64,000 bases of DNA from Erinaceus europaeus. Its lineage: Eukaryota; Chordata; Mammalia; Eulipotyphla; Erinaceidae. The DNA is taken from NCBI RefSeq assembly GCF_950295315.1, contig NC_080179.1, positions 69,501,115-69,565,114 on the forward strand. The letters are read 5' to 3'. Below the pieces are notes generated by a model, which saw only the letters and a list, made by a program, of their open reading frames with translations, was not told the DNA's origin and did not search any database. Below are positions 1-12,150 of the stretch, piece after piece. Both the position numbers and the translations under genes were made by a program. Each line of letters begins with the position of its first letter. Positions within the stretch are counted from its first letter, which is position 1.

Positions 1-69
1 TCCATTGGATTTAATGTTTGGAGTAAAGTTTAGTGATCCAGTGGAGAAAACAACTGAGCCTTGTTGAGA

Positions 70-170
70 CAGCTTAACTGGAGAGTGTACTGCTTTGCCA
101 TGTGAGCACCCTTGCCCCCACCACACTGAATAAAGTATGAAGTTTCCCTGCTGTGATCTCTTCCATTCAT

Positions 171-203
<33 letters not shown>

Positions 204-240
204 ATCTCTCCCTATCTACTTCTCTATCTACAAAAAAAAA
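70..240 (+). repeat. possible SINE fragment with CT-rich tract
   Basis: A tRNA-like stretch (gagagtgtactgctttgcc) is followed by a short body, AATAAA and a CT-rich run at about 171-214. The order resembles the SINE-B/D elements elsewhere in the window, but the match is weak and no target duplication was found. Confidence 0.3.
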
Positions 241-1300
241 TAAGAATAAAGAGAGGGCAGCTGATAAATTTGGACTGACTTTGCTTAATACTGAGCTGAT
301 TGTGGTAATTTATTCATCTGGAAATAATTACTGAATACCAACAAATAATTACCAAACTAGTAAGAGAGAATATATGTATATTGATAATCATAAACAACTG
401 ATAGCTTAGAGTCTCATTTGATATTGATAAATATGCATTTGTCTGGCTGTTAATGAATATGTGAACATTTGAATCTCTGGATTATTAAAATGCATGAGTT
501 ACAATTTTGGCATGAAGTTCTTTGAACAAGGACCATTATTCAGCCTACATTACAGGAATACTTTATTCATTCTCGTGCAGACATCATGGAAATCCAAATC
601 TTTTAACTGTATTACAAATGCTAAAAGCAGCCATGGGCTAGAACTTATGGGTGTGTCTTGAAAGAATCTTGTGAAATTGGGTCATATGTCAACTACACCA
701 CTCAAACTGCTGTAACTGAGTTTGCTCTTTTACCTTCATGCTGTATGCATTACTGAAACAGCAGAGAAGAGGACTTAAATTTAAAAAAATCCATATGTGT
801 AGAAAAGATCAACAGAGGAGCGTCTATAAAGTGTTATGAAATGATATCAGATAGACTACCTTCAAGATGCATCTCAAATCTTCCCTATTCATTTTCATTC
901 ATCTACTATTTTACAGGTATTTTACAACTCTAGTAATAAATCCAAGAACAGCATGTCACACATGAAGATAGTTTATCCTTGTTCTAGCAAATGTTGGAAT
1001 TCACCTGCTGCTCACGATAATACCCATCACCCCCCTCTTTTTCTCTTTGAGAACAGGTGGCAGTCTTCACATCTCATTATAACATGTGAGCCAGAAACAT
1101 AACTCACTTCAAAAAAATTGTGTTGCTGGCCTTGAACTTGTTGACAAAGTGGATAGATTTCCTTTCTTCCCTCCGGCCACAGTGCTCTATAGGTCAGTGA
1201 CATTGTTGATTTAGGGACAGTTACAAAGCAAATCAAAGCAACAAAAGGGAAAGATTATTATAGAAAGAGAATTAAAAGAGATTGAGAAGATTTCAAAAAT
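241..1300. other. unassigned non-coding DNA
   Basis: AT-rich sequence with no long open frame and no repeat I recognise. It looks single copy at the level of this window. Confidence 0.5.
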
Positions 1301-1302
1301 GA

Positions 1303-1305
1303 GTA

Positions 1306-1346
<41 letters not shown>
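1303..1346. repeat. (AT)n microsatellite
   Basis: About 20 AT dinucleotides, with a few GT interruptions at the left end. Confidence 0.9.
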
Positions 1347-1349
<3 letters not shown>

Positions 1350-1460
1350 CATTTTGGGAGCTTAGTATAAAGTCAGCAAAAGAAGGAGTAGTGACAAAGA
1401 GAGATAAGCAGCTTTCAACAACTCCTAAGCACCTATTTAAGATAGAAGAGTGAGAATTCA

Positions 1461-1756
1461 GGAGTCGGGCTGTAGCACAGTGGGTTAAGCGCAGGTGGCG
1501 CTAAGCACAAGGACCCGCATAAGGATCCCGGTTCAAGCCCTGGCTCCCCACCTGCAGGTGTGCCGCTTCACAAGCGGTGAAACAGGTCTGCAGGTGTCTA
1601 TCTTTCTCTCCCTCTCTCTGTCTTCCCCCTCCCCTCTCCATTTCTCTCTGTCCTATCCAACAACAATGACAACAATAATAACTACAACAATAAAACAACA
1701 AGGGCAACAAAAGGGAATAAATAAATAAAAATAAATGTAAAAAAAATTTTAAAAAA
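1461..1756 (+). mobile_element. SINE-A, full length
   Basis: A tRNA-derived SINE in good order: A-box-like start (gtagcacagtgggttaagcg), B-box-like ggttcaagccc, a conserved body with ccccacctgcaggtg, a CT-rich stretch, a CAA-rich region and an A-rich tail. A 16-bp perfect target-site duplication (agaagagtgagaattc) flanks it at 1444-1459 and 1757-1772, which fixes both ends and shows L1-type insertion. Confidence 0.93.
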
Positions 1757-1772
1757 AGAAGAGTGAGAATTC

Positions 1773-2411
1773 TTTCTGTCAGAGTCAGACTGTTTCAATT
1801 TCTAAACCTTCTGACTCAGTAAGAGCTTTCCAATAGGGCTTCACAGAATACAGATATGTATTCACAAATTTGGGGAGATTCTATTTCCTTGAGGTACTTT
1901 GTTGTTGAGATGTATGGAGTGTACAGAGTCAAGAAAAATTATAGAATACATTTACCATTCACCACTGAGTTACTCAAATGTTTCACCCATATCCACATGA
2001 AATGTTATTAAGTACTGGTTTTATGCAAGTTAGCCAGAAAACAGAGATAAGTCAATAGAATGCAGTAATAATTTTGCATGACATACTCAACTGACTAGTA
2101 CATGGTAAATAGAATGTATAGATAAATATGCTATTTATATGTGACAAAATCATAATAAATTAGTATTAAAATTGATCAAGTAATATTTAGAATTAGATAA
2201 CATTTTCATTTATAATAAAGTTTATTTGTATGCAAATTTAGGCACTCTGTATGAATTTTAAAGTTCAAGTACATCAACTGAATTATTCATTTATCATTTA
2301 TAGACTTTGTTTATGGGGAGATAGAATTATGTAAAAGAGAGGAACAAAACCTGATCAAATGGTATCTTCTATGAGGTTACGTGAGATTGTTGCACATAAT
2401 GGTGAGCATTT
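1773..2411. other. unassigned non-coding DNA
   Basis: AT-rich DNA with no open frame of note and no recognised repeat. Confidence 0.5.
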
Positions 2412-2425
2412 TAAAGTGCAGAACA

Positions 2426-2891
2426 GGGGCCGGGTGGTGGCGCACCTGGTTGAGCTACATGTTACAGTGCGAAAGGACCCAGGTTTGAGACCCTGACCCC
2501 CACCTGCAGGGGGAAAGCTTTGCAAGTGGTGAAGCAGGGCTGCAGGTGTCTCTCTGTCTCCTTCGTCCCTCTCAATTTCTGGCTGTTTCTTTTTTTTTTT
2601 ATTATTGTTGTAGTTATTATTGTTGTTGGATAGGACAGAGAGAAATGGAGAGAGGAGGGGAAGACAGAGAGGGGGAGAGAAAGATAGACACCTACAGACC
2701 TGCTTCACCGCCTGTGAAGCGACTCCCTGCAGGTGGGGAGCCGGGGTTCGAACCGGGATCCTTATGCCGGTCCTTGTACTTTGCGCCACCTGCGCTTAAC
2801 CCGCTGCGCTACAGCCCGACTCCCTCTGGCTGTTTCTATCCAATAAATAAAGATGATTCAAAAAAAATTTTAAATAAATAAATAAATAAAA
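2426..2891 (+). mobile_element. SINE-B interrupted by a nested SINE-A
   Basis: The 5' part (ggtggcgcacctggttgag, then ggtttgagacc) lies at 2426-2590 and the 3' part (ctatccaataaataaag plus AAAT-rich tail) at 2838-2891. The 14-bp duplication taaagtgcagaaca occurs at 2412-2425 and 2892-2905. The interruption is the SINE-A at 2591-2824, so SINE-B is the older insertion. Confidence 0.93.
2591..2824 (-). mobile_element. SINE-A nested in SINE-B
   Basis: Minus-strand SINE-A running from a poly-T end to the complement of its 5' end (gcgcttaacccgctgcgcta). The 13-bp duplication tctggctgtttct, taken from the host SINE-B, occurs at 2578-2590 and 2825-2837. Confidence 0.93.
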
Positions 2892-2905
2892 TAAAGTGCA
2901 GAACA

Positions 2906-3191
2906 AAGGAGTATATAAATCATAATGTCTAAAACATCTGGGGAACTGGTAGTAAATGGAAAGAAGTGGATGAATAGCAGTCTAGAAACATGCTCTTTTT
3001 TAAGATTACTGTCATATATATGAATATTGTAATAATCCTGACAGTTCAAAATATCATGTGCATTTATATTACAATAACCCCAGATGATGAAAAAGTAGAG
3101 GTCACTTAGATAGAGATGTAGTCCAAGTGGTGAAAAGATGATAGCCACTCACTCAACAAGTTGTTTCTCTTTCTATAAGAGAGGGAGAGAG

Positions 3192-3228
<37 letters not shown>

Positions 3229-4790
3229 TGCAAACAGAAACACAAGCTTGCTGAAGAAACTAGAAAGACTATATTCTACCTGAATACAACCCACGGGTGC
3301 TTCTGTTAATACCTCTTATTTGTGTTATATAACTATGTATCTAGTAAGGCCAAAAATGAGATGTCTTCTAGTCTGTCCATAGTCAAGAAGGCTTCTTCAG
3401 TAAGAACTTTCAAGGAGCCCTGCTTAGGGATAGTGACCTCTGTGGGGAATATTGCCCATCTCCCATATCCACATATAAGTCTGTCCCCCAAACTAGTGGC
3501 ATAGAGGTTTGTACCTCAACCCTTATCTGCTAATTGAATTCTATGTTCATTGTAACATGAACTAATGAAATTATAATGTGATTATATGCACTTGGTGTCA
3601 GTCATAAAGTTAAATCTGTGTACACACAGGTCACAGTTGGGAGCAAACTTCATATATAAAACACCAACAACCATTTGGGCCTTTCCAAAATTCTCCTTCA
3701 AAAGCCTACATGTATAGTTATATATTTGCCTACTGTGGACCTTAGCATCAAATGTAGTCATTAAATGAAGCTCATCCTCCCAGCCCCCAACCCCCTGAGT
3801 TGGGATTAACTGTAAAAGACACATATGTGATTATCTAGGTTGGCCAGAGAACTGGTTGAGTACAGCCAAGTTTCTTGCTTTGATCCCCTAGTGATCTGCC
3901 TGGCTTGGTCTCTCTATGTTTTAGCCACAGTCTTCCTGTATTTCCAAACCCAGAAGCCTCAGAAATACATGCCGTGGACCACAAAGGGAATTAATCATGA
4001 AAGTGTGGTTAATCCTTGCAAATCCATCATCCTTCCAGAGAGTTCAAATAATATTCCACAGTGTTGTGTTACTGGTTATATTGCTTATTTCATGACTAGG
4101 CAACATACTATTATTTCATCATAAATACTGCTTTACAACTGCTGCTGGGCATGATGAACATTAGAACACTGTGCTTCTCTATACTAATGTTCTAAGAATA
4201 TCAGATTGGTTGTGCAAGTGCTCAACTGGGTTCAACACCTCTAGGCCCTTGAGTATATCAAATTGGAAAGAACTCTACATATCATTTGCTCTACCTTCAC
4301 TGTGTGATGCATCCCCAGAATAATTTTTTATCTGTTTGATCATTTCCTGTAGATGATAGAATACAGGGAACTCATCATGGTCACTGATTGTGTTTTTAGA
4401 GTGGGGGTTGTTGAGCTCACTTTATTGATGGCACCATTGATCCTAGTCTACTTCTCTGGCAGGACACTGAAGGATAGTTTCTTACATTCTTTCATTTATT
4501 TTGTGATCAATATATGATTTTGATTATCAATTCATACAGCCCAGTCCTAAATACCAATCTTGAGATGTGATCTGCCCTGAACAAGCAGGAAACAACTTTC
4601 TCTGTACAATATCTTGCCTGCAAAATCCTTGAAAGCAATATTAAAAAGAGGAACTATTGGAATATAACTAAAACAGACTTCCTAGCTTCTTCCAACATGA
4701 AGACCCCAAATTTCTAATGCTATACTCTTACCTCTAGGTTCCTGATTATTAAACAATTTTTTTCTGCTTTATATCTAAATGCTCTCTAGC
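2906..4790. other. unassigned DNA with an (AG)n tract
   Basis: Holds an AG-rich run at about 3180-3227. The only frames are short (up to 94 codons, near 3840-4124) and resemble nothing I know. No repeat was assigned. Confidence 0.45.
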
Positions 4791-4794
4791 CACC

Positions 4795-5160
4795 ATATTA
4801 CAGAAGCTACCATGATGCCAACATGACTTTCCTGGGCAGGCGACATCCCCAATGTGTCCTGGAACCCCACCTCCCCATGTCCCTGCTCCACTAGGGAAAG
4901 ATAGAAACATGTTGGGAGTATGGGTCGACCTGTCAATGCCTATGTCCAGGAGAGAAGCAATTACAGAAGACAGACCTCCCTACTTCTGCACCCCATAAAG
5001 ATTTTTGGTCCATACTCCCAGAGAGATAAGGAGTAGGGAAAATTCCAATGGAGGGGAGAGGATATGGAACTCTGATGGCGGGAATTGCATGGAATTGTAC
5101 CCTTCTTATCCCACAATCTTATTAATCATTACTAAATCACTAATCAAATAAAATTTTAAG
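4795..5160 (+). mobile_element. LINE-like 3' end, group X
   Basis: One of several related copies in the window (also 5440-5735, 25465-25862 and 44262-44565). Shared landmarks are a gggagtatgg motif, a tract near ggagaagcaattacagaag, and a 3' end with ggaattgtaccc and an AAATAAAATT tail. Layout and tail suggest a 5'-truncated LINE 3' UTR or an element moved by L1. Confidence 0.6.
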
Positions 5161-5439
5161 AAGAGGAAATACTGGCAGCTCCAGTCCATGTGTAAATTAT
5201 GGTAGCCTTCTTAAATAGTCTTGAGTTCTTACTCTGAAGTGTGAAAACTTCAGATGGAAGTTAAATATTGAGTCACATTGAGAAAATGAGCTATTCAATT
5301 AGTAACTAACAAATTCCTGTTTGTATGAATGTTTTCTCTGTTTATATGAATGTTTCTTGGTGTTTATAATCACAAAATAAAGCAGCAATCATCATAATGA
5401 TTTATATTTAAAAGTAACATACATAACATTTCCTTATAA

Positions 5440-5735
5440 GCTTACTTTTCTCCTTTTTTTATATTTATAAAATGGAAACATTGACAAGACCACAGGATAA
5501 GAGGGGTACATTTCCACACATTGCCCACCCCCAAAGCTCCATATCCAATTCCTTCCCTTGATAGCTTTCCTATGTTTTAACCCTCTGGGAGTATGGACCC
5601 AAGATCATTGTGAGGTGCAGAAGGTAGAAGGTCTGGCTTCTGTAACTGCTTCTCCACTGAACATGAGCATTAGCAGGTCCTAATGGGACAGGGATCTGGG
5701 GAGGCAGGGCTCCAAGACACATGGTGGCTTATTTT
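5440..5735 (-). mobile_element. LINE-like 3' end, group X
   Basis: Inverted copy of the group X repeat. The shared block is readable as ctctgggagtatggaccc and cttctccactgaacatgagc on the plus strand. It is more diverged than the copy at 25465. Confidence 0.55.
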
Positions 5736-6025
5736 TTAAAAGTTTAATTCAACTTACTAAGAAATATGCAACTATAATTTGCATTTTATGCTTAAAATGT
5801 TTTCAAATTTATAATAATTTATTCTGTTTTGGATAATTAAATACTAATAATTATCTTAACTCAATTTAGAATATTTTAAACAATTAGATGTGGAGGTCAC
5901 TGAATTATTTTAAAATTTCATATTTCAATCTGTGTATGTATTCTTTTAAAAGTTATAAGATCATCAATAAAAGATTTTGGAACAGGAAATATGGAAAAGT
6001 GGAATAAAAGTCAGTTCATATTTTT
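5736..6025. other. unassigned AT-rich DNA
   Basis: Very AT-rich with no open frame and no recognised element. Confidence 0.4.
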
Positions 6026-6029
6026 ATCA

Positions 6030-6290
6030 TTTTTAAAATCATTTTATTGGGGAAGATTGTTAATAAATTACAGTATAGCTGTTTGCACCTGGGTACAATT
6101 TCTCATCTCCACATAAGTGTCTGCAAAACACTCCTATTTCTGGTGTAGGTCTCCCCCTCTACCACCATGCACCAGGACCCCATGAGTGCCCCCCGAAACA
6201 CACACATACACACACACACACACCAAACTGCTTTCTACCCTGAGTCTATTGTTTTGGTACAATTTGGTTTAATCTCTGCCATAGTTGTAA
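6030..6290 (-). mobile_element. L1 3' end fragment
   Basis: Matches the other minus-strand L1 3' ends here (35594, 42450, 46278): an attttattgggg start, then an L1 3' UTR block with caccatgcaccaggacccc. It contains a CA run at about 6200-6223 and is followed by an (AT)n run at about 6301-6326. Confidence 0.6.
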
Positions 6291-6291
6291 A

Positions 6292-6322
<31 letters not shown>

Positions 6323-6681
6323 TATGATTTTCTATAATTAAAAAAAAAGTTATCCCTATATTTTTCTAATAGATGTCCTAAGAAACACATTTTCTGACTT
6401 TCTCTGGATATATTTAAGTGATGGAGGTAGTATCCAAAAATCTCAATGTCAATGTTATCTGCATACCTAGTACATTTTCTCTGGAACTAAATAATTACAT
6501 TATTTCAAAATCTCATTAGAAGTGTTAAACTAAACCTGTGTAGGGAGCATATCTTCTTTATTTAAGAAAATCAGACACATTTTAAGCTGCTTTCCATTGT
6601 GTGACTAAACTTTTAGATGTCACTTCTAGAAACCTCTGAGTAAACAACTTGTTGCTACTGACCTATAGTTACCACTGATGA

Positions 6682-6825
6682 TGAGCTGGGAGAGAGCGTA
6701 ATGGTTATGCCAAGAGACTGTCTTGCCTGAGGCTCCAAAGTCCCAGGTTCATGTTGCACATACCGCCATAAACCAGAGCTGAGTAATATTCTGGTAAAAA
6801 ACAAACAAACAAAAAATTTTTTAAA
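6682..6825 (+). mobile_element. SINE-C
   Basis: tRNA-like head (gagcgtaatggttatgcca), then ctgaggctccaaagtccc, a degenerate B-box region, cataaaccagagctgag and an A-rich tail. Confidence 0.7.
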
Positions 6826-6926
6826 AAGAGGGCATCGGAATTATTTGGAAAAGTGTTTCAACCATGTAATCATTCAGTGATCTTGGTTGAGTGAGGCAGT
6901 GAAAGTTGAAATAATATACTTAATAA

Positions 6927-7140
6927 GGGCCGGGTGGTGGCGCACCTGGTTGAGTGACATTTTGCTGTGCAAAAGGACCTGGGTTTGAGCCCCTGGACCC
7001 CACCTACAGGGGGAAAGCTTTGCGAGTGGTGAAGCAGGGCTGTAGGTGTCCTCTGTCTATCTCCTCCTTCCCTCTCGATTTCTGGCTGTTTCTATCCAAT
7101 AAATAAAGGTAATAAAAATTTAAAAATATAAATAAATAAA
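6927..7140 (+). mobile_element. SINE-B
   Basis: Intact order from gggccgggtggtggcgcacc to ctatccaataaataaagg and an AAAT tail. Imperfect flanking duplication, ataatatacttaata at about 6911 and ataatgtacttaata at about 7140. Confidence 0.92.
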
Positions 7141-7155
7141 TAATGTACTTAATAA

Positions 7156-9230
7156 ACAGGACTGGAGTGGACATGGAGGGATGGCACCAAACCAGAAATA
7201 GTATAAACAGGATTATATGTACCTCCACTCTTCACCCTGGCAGACTATAATAGCCTTTGCCTATGCCTTCCCCAATTAAGCTGACATTCTCTCCACTCAC
7301 AACAAAGGAGTCCAATGCTTGATATTTGCATGTCAGATCAAAGTACTTTAAGCACAACTCAAGCAGATCTATTTTATCTTTTGTTTGCTTTTTAAATTGC
7401 CAAAGGTTTAACAATCGTCAGAATTTCATTTGTGGGCTCGCCTCTGGCCAATGTTAGTCATGCAGCTGCGCTGAGTGGTTGAAAATACTCCTTGCCTATT
7501 GATTTTTTTCATACTGTACGAAATGTAACCCTGTCCGTCAAGGAATTTCGGAAAAACAGACAGAGATATGGCCACAGCTTTGACCTCATTCAAGGTCCTT
7601 ATTTCCTGGCTGATTGAGCTCCTGTGCTTTCATTGGGAATTAGCCTCATGAGAATAGCCTCCTGAGTCAGTCCTCTGAGGGAAGCTGGAGTGGGGCCTCT
7701 CCTACCCAATAAAAATGATGACTTACTCAGTCAGGACCAAGCAAGGAGAGAATGAAGTCTCAACATGACTGATTCAGGTATGCTCTAAATAAGGGTAATT
7801 CCTGTGGCTTCAAGGAAAGCAGAGTCTCATTTCACATCCAACGAAAAATTGCCTTTCAGAAATCTGTTACATTGCCTTTCAGAAATCTGTTACACTGTCA
7901 CCTAATTTGGCAATTGTTTTCAACTAAACTTCTGGATGACTGTAGCCATTGCTAGGCTTGGCTCTATTCTGAACAGGTTGATCCACCTTCATTAGAAATT
8001 AAAAAAAACATTATTATATAAATATTATGTAGGATATAATATAAAAGTTCATTTTTTTCTCATAGCATCTGTAATAACTATGCTTCATAGAATAAGGGTG
8101 TCCCACACTATATTATCACCATAGTTGCTTCTGATTCTGATTCCATCTTTAGTAATCTATATTTCCAGTTATGAAAAATTAACAGAAAATTATCGCTGCA
8201 AATACAATAAAGAAAAAAAAGAAACACCTTATAGAATATATATTGAGAGAAACGTAGACATCTAAAATTAGAGATAACACTAAAGGCTATCCAGCCCAGT
8301 GGTTCATGTCAGATGAAATAAACTCAGTCCTAGTAAATTCAGATTGTCTATTCAAGAGTGAAGAAGGATAAAACCAACACTGAGATCTTTCTCCACCAGT
8401 TCACTGTTTTTTCATACTCATAGCTTCTCTTGACTGAGAGTATAGAAGATACATTATAAAAATAGTGGAAGAGAAGCAGGGTAGTGGTTCACTCAGTAGA
8501 GTGGCAATTAAAAATTAACAGAACAGTTCTCTCTCCTTTTGCTAGTTTTACTCCTTAACAAAACTAATATGCAACCTTTCTTTTTTTGTGTGTGATGTAT
8601 TCCTTTTTTTTTTTTTTATTTAAGAAAGGATTAATTAACAACCTTTCTTCTCCCTCACCACCTCAGTGTTGGAGGCCACAGAAGTGAAACCCTCCCTTTT
8701 TCTGTTCATTGTGATTAAAGGAACTTCTTGACATAGATCTGGCCAATGAAAGGCAGACACATGTTTGCCTGTCTCAGGGGAAGATTTTGCTTTTTCTGAT
8801 CAAAGATTCACAGAAGCACCATCATTTTTTCTTTCTCTTATGAATACCCATTTGCAACTGGGTGCTTAGTGAGCTGTCTTGTAAAGTGACAAACATGAAG
8901 AAATATCTAAGAAATATCTAAGAACACTGCAGAGCTGTCCAGACAAGTTTAGCCCACCAAACCATCAACAACTACTTTGTTACAGAGCTCCTGTTATGTG
9001 AGGGAGAAAAACAACCCCGTTTGTTTAGTTCTCTACATCTGTATTGTCTATTATCTGTAACCCAAAGCAGTCCTTATTGACATTTCATTCCCCTGTTTTG
9101 TGGGTAAAAATCATAAAAGAGACCCAGTATTTCTTATTAGTTTAATTAAATTACATTGTTTATAATCAGAGTTATCACTGGGGCTCTTTAATTACATGAT
9201 TCCTTCCTTCCCAGCAGTGTCTCCCTATCT
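7156..9230. other. unassigned DNA with a 23-bp tandem duplication
   Basis: Mostly unrecognised. A 23-bp segment starting attgcctttcagaaatctg is repeated once in tandem at about 7848-7893. A weak SINE-like piece (gtagtggttcactcagtaga) lies at about 8466-8515. No credible coding frame. Confidence 0.45.
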
Positions 9231-9236
9231 ATTATC

Positions 9237-9289
<53 letters not shown>

Positions 9290-9363
9290 ATCATCTATCT
9301 TCTACCTATCAATTATCTATTATCTATCTATTTATCTAATCACCTATCTTCTACCTATCAATC

Positions 9364-9410
<47 letters not shown>

Positions 9411-9424
9411 CTCTCTCTCTCTAG
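9227..9424. repeat. (TCTA)n microsatellite
   Basis: Two long ATCT/TCTA runs separated by a diverged middle (9296-9365), ending in a short CT run. Confidence 0.92.
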
Positions 9425-9819
9425 ACAGAGGATGAGGGACAGAAAGGGAGAGAGAAACAATAAACGAAAGGAGAAATATTACTTCTATACTGTTTTGAAC
9501 TTTCTCCCAGCCCTAGGATTTTTTTGTTCAATTCAAAGACCCACACTGAGGGTGAGTTTATGTTCAATGACTTGGGTCATCTGAGGAACTTTGGGAACTG
9601 CATCCTCTACTTGTCTTTTTGAGTTCTCTTCTCTACTTTTGGACTGTCTCCTTGCTAGTTGAAATGATTCCCCAATGATATTTCCAGCTCTAAACCATGA
9701 TATCTATACAGGGGACCTTATTTGAAAATAGGGTCTTTCACAGAAACAATGAGTTAAAGATCTTGTGAATTTCAAGTAGACAGTAATTATAATGACTGTT
9801 GCCTTTATATCAGAAAAGA

Positions 9820-9980
9820 GGGTTTGGAGGGGGGTGTGTCTTAGCAGTGTCGAGGTGCGGCTATGCTTGTGAAGTGTGAGGCTTCCTTTGGTAAAGACTT
9901 GGGTTTGATCTCTGGCAATGCATGTGATGGAGAGTTGCTCTGCTTTCCCTCACTACTAATCAGTGAATTTCAAAGTCATT
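9820..9980 (+). mobile_element. possible SINE-C/D fragment
   Basis: Contains a tRNA-like head and gggtttgatctctggca, a position-equivalent B box. It is strongly diverged and lacks a clear tail. Confidence 0.35.
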
Positions 9981-9989
9981 TTAAAGAGG

Positions 9990-10196
9990 GGAGGAGAGCA
10001 GGAGATGGCAGACCTGGTTCATATTGCACACATTATAGTGCACTAGGACCTGGATTCAAGCCCTGTCCCCACCTACGGGGAGAAAGCTTCATGAGTGGTG
10101 AAGCAGTGCTGCAGCTATCTGTCTCTCCCTACTTCCCTTCCCTCTATGTTCATCTCTGTACTATCATATAAAATAAAGTTTAAAAAATTAAAAATA
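9990..10196 (+). mobile_element. SINE-B, diverged
   Basis: Recognisable by cacacattatagtgcacta, the B-box-like ggattcaagccc, the block gaaagcttcatgagtggtga and an AATAAAG tail. Confidence 0.8.
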
Positions 10197-10562
10197 TCCT
10201 AAACTTTCTTTTAAAAAGGAAAAGAGAAGAGATTTGACATAGCCAGACTCAAAAAGACCATATAAAGATGTGAAGATGGAGATAGAAACCACTAGCCAAG
10301 GAACAGCAGAAAGTGCCAGCAACCACAGAACTAGGACAGAGGCTTGGGATGGATTTTTCCCTCAGAATTTTTAAAGGAACTAGGCCCTATTAATCCTCTG
10401 CTGTCACACTCACTACTCACCTCCAAAACAGGGAGAAAGTAAATACCCATTGCTTTTAGTGGCCAATTTTGTCATAACCAAGATCCTTGGTGCTTTGCTG
10501 TTAGAAGACAAAAGCTTGGAGAAAAAAGAGTGAAACAGGTACCATTAGGAAAACAGATTGCT

Positions 10563-10778
10563 CGGGAGTCGGGCTGTAATGCAGCAGGTTAAGCGCACGT
10601 GGTGTAAAGCATAAGGACCGGCATAAGGATCCCCTGGTTCAAGTCCCCAGCTCCCCACTTGCAGGGGAGTTGCTTCAAGGCGGTGAAACAGGTCTGCAGG
10701 TGTCTTTCTCACCCCCCCCATCTTCCTCTCCTCTCTCCATTTCTCTCTTTAAAAAAATGAAAGAAAAAAAAAAGGAAA
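10563..10778 (+). mobile_element. SINE-A with shortened 3' end
   Basis: Head cgggagtcgggctgtaatgc, B-box-like ggttcaagtcc and the normal body, but the CAA-rich region is missing and an A-rich tail follows the CT-rich block directly. The flank aaaacagattgct occurs on both sides (about 10550 and 10779), a likely target duplication. Confidence 0.85.
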
Positions 10779-11190
10779 AACAGATTGCTACTGGAATTGG
10801 AGTATTGCACCAAAGTAAAAGACTCTGGGGTGGGTGGTTTGGGGGGGATACAGGTCCAAAAAGGATGACAGAGGACCTAGTGGGGGTTGTATTGTTATAT
10901 GGAAAACTTGCAAATGTTATGCATGTACAAACTATTGTGTAAACTGTCCCCAATAAAGAAATTAAAAAGAAAAAGAAAAACAGATTGCTACTGGAATTGG
11001 AGTATTGCACCAAAGTAAAAGACTCTGGGGTGGGTGGGGTGGGGGGGGATACAGGTCCAAAAAGGATGACAGAGGACCTAGTGGGGGTTGTATTGTTATA
11101 TGGAAGACTTGGAAATGTTATGCATGTACAAACTATTGTATTTACTGTCCCCAATAAAGAAATTAAAAAGAAAAAGAAAAACAGATTGCT
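10779..11190 (+). repeat. tandem duplication of a LINE-like tail (about 200 bp x 2)
   Basis: Two nearly identical units run from the acagattgct junction to ccccaataaagaaattaaaa and an A-rich tail, at about 10781-10979 and 10980-11180. They differ at a few sites, mainly in a G-run. A third partial acagattgct follows. The 3' end looks like a LINE terminus with a polyadenylation signal. Confidence 0.75.
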
Positions 11191-11269
11191 AAAATGGTGG
11201 CATCAATAGGCAGTAAATGACCTTCTAATTGGCTTTTTTTTTTTTCTTACTTCATTGTCCCAGTCTGAA

Positions 11270-11592
11270 TTTTTTTTCCCTCCAGGGTTATTGCTGGGCT
11301 CGGTGCCTGCACCATGAATCCACCGCCCCCTTGTTTTTTTCCCCTTTGTTGTTGTAGCCTCGTTGTGGTTATTATCATAGCCATTGTTGATGTTGTTCAT
11401 TGTTGGATAGAACAGAGAGAAATGGAGAGAGGAGTGGAAGTCAGAGAGGGGGAGAGAAAGATAGACACCTGCAGACCTGCTTCACCGCCTGTGAAGGGAC
11501 TCCCCTGCAGGTGGGGCGCCGATTCCCACGCGGGTCCCTGTGCTTTGCGCCACATGCGCCTAACCCATTGTGCCACCGCCCGACCCCCCCCC
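11270..11592 (-). mobile_element. SINE-A, long form with 3' extension
   Basis: Minus-strand SINE-A whose 3' side carries an extra block of about 60 bp (ctccagggttattgctggg on the plus strand) beyond the CAA-rich region. The same block occurs in several other SINEs here, so it is a subfamily trait. Confidence 0.88.
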
Positions 11593-11827
11593 CTCGAATT
11601 TTTTTAAGAGATAGAAAGACAGGAAGGCAGAAAGAGAAGGAAAGAAACTATAAGACCAAACCTTCCTTCAATGTAGTGAGGACTGAGGTCTAAACTGGGA
11701 CTCAAGCAGCACACTGTGTAGGAAAGCTGTCTCACGGGCTATAGTTCCAACCTTGTTCAGAGCTCCAATAAAGCTGCATTGGCTGACTTCAAGTGTTAGT
11801 GAAAACACTGTGCTGGGATCTGAGCAG

Positions 11828-12005
11828 CAGTGCACCCAGACTAGTGCACACATACTACACGTGGGGACGTGGGTTCAAGCTCCTGGTCCCCACCTGCAGA
11901 GAGGAAGCTTCGGGAGTGGTGAAGCAGTGTCGCAGGAGTCTCCCCCCTAGTTTCTCCTCTTCCCTCTCATTTTCTCTCTCTATAAAAATAAATTAATTAA
12001 AGATT
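11828..12005 (+). mobile_element. SINE-B, 5' part diverged
   Basis: Body from gtgcacacatactacacgtg through gggttcaagctcctggtcc and gtggtgaagcagtg to an AAATAAATT tail. Confidence 0.8.
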
Positions 12006-12150
12006 AATTTGAAAAAAAACACTACTCTAGGATATTGTATAAGCTTGGAGAGCTAGCAGTTTGATGGAATAATAAAACACTCATTTCACTAATATCCTAG
12101 AAGTCACCTTTGTTTTAAATTTTGTTTCTTGTATCCAAGAATGAAGAACA

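Noticed and set aside
2355..2789. 144-codon minus-strand frame
   Set aside because: It lies across the nested SINE-B and SINE-A.
10675..11154. 159-codon minus-strand frame
   Set aside because: It runs through a SINE-A and both units of the duplicated LINE tail, and repeats itself because the DNA does.
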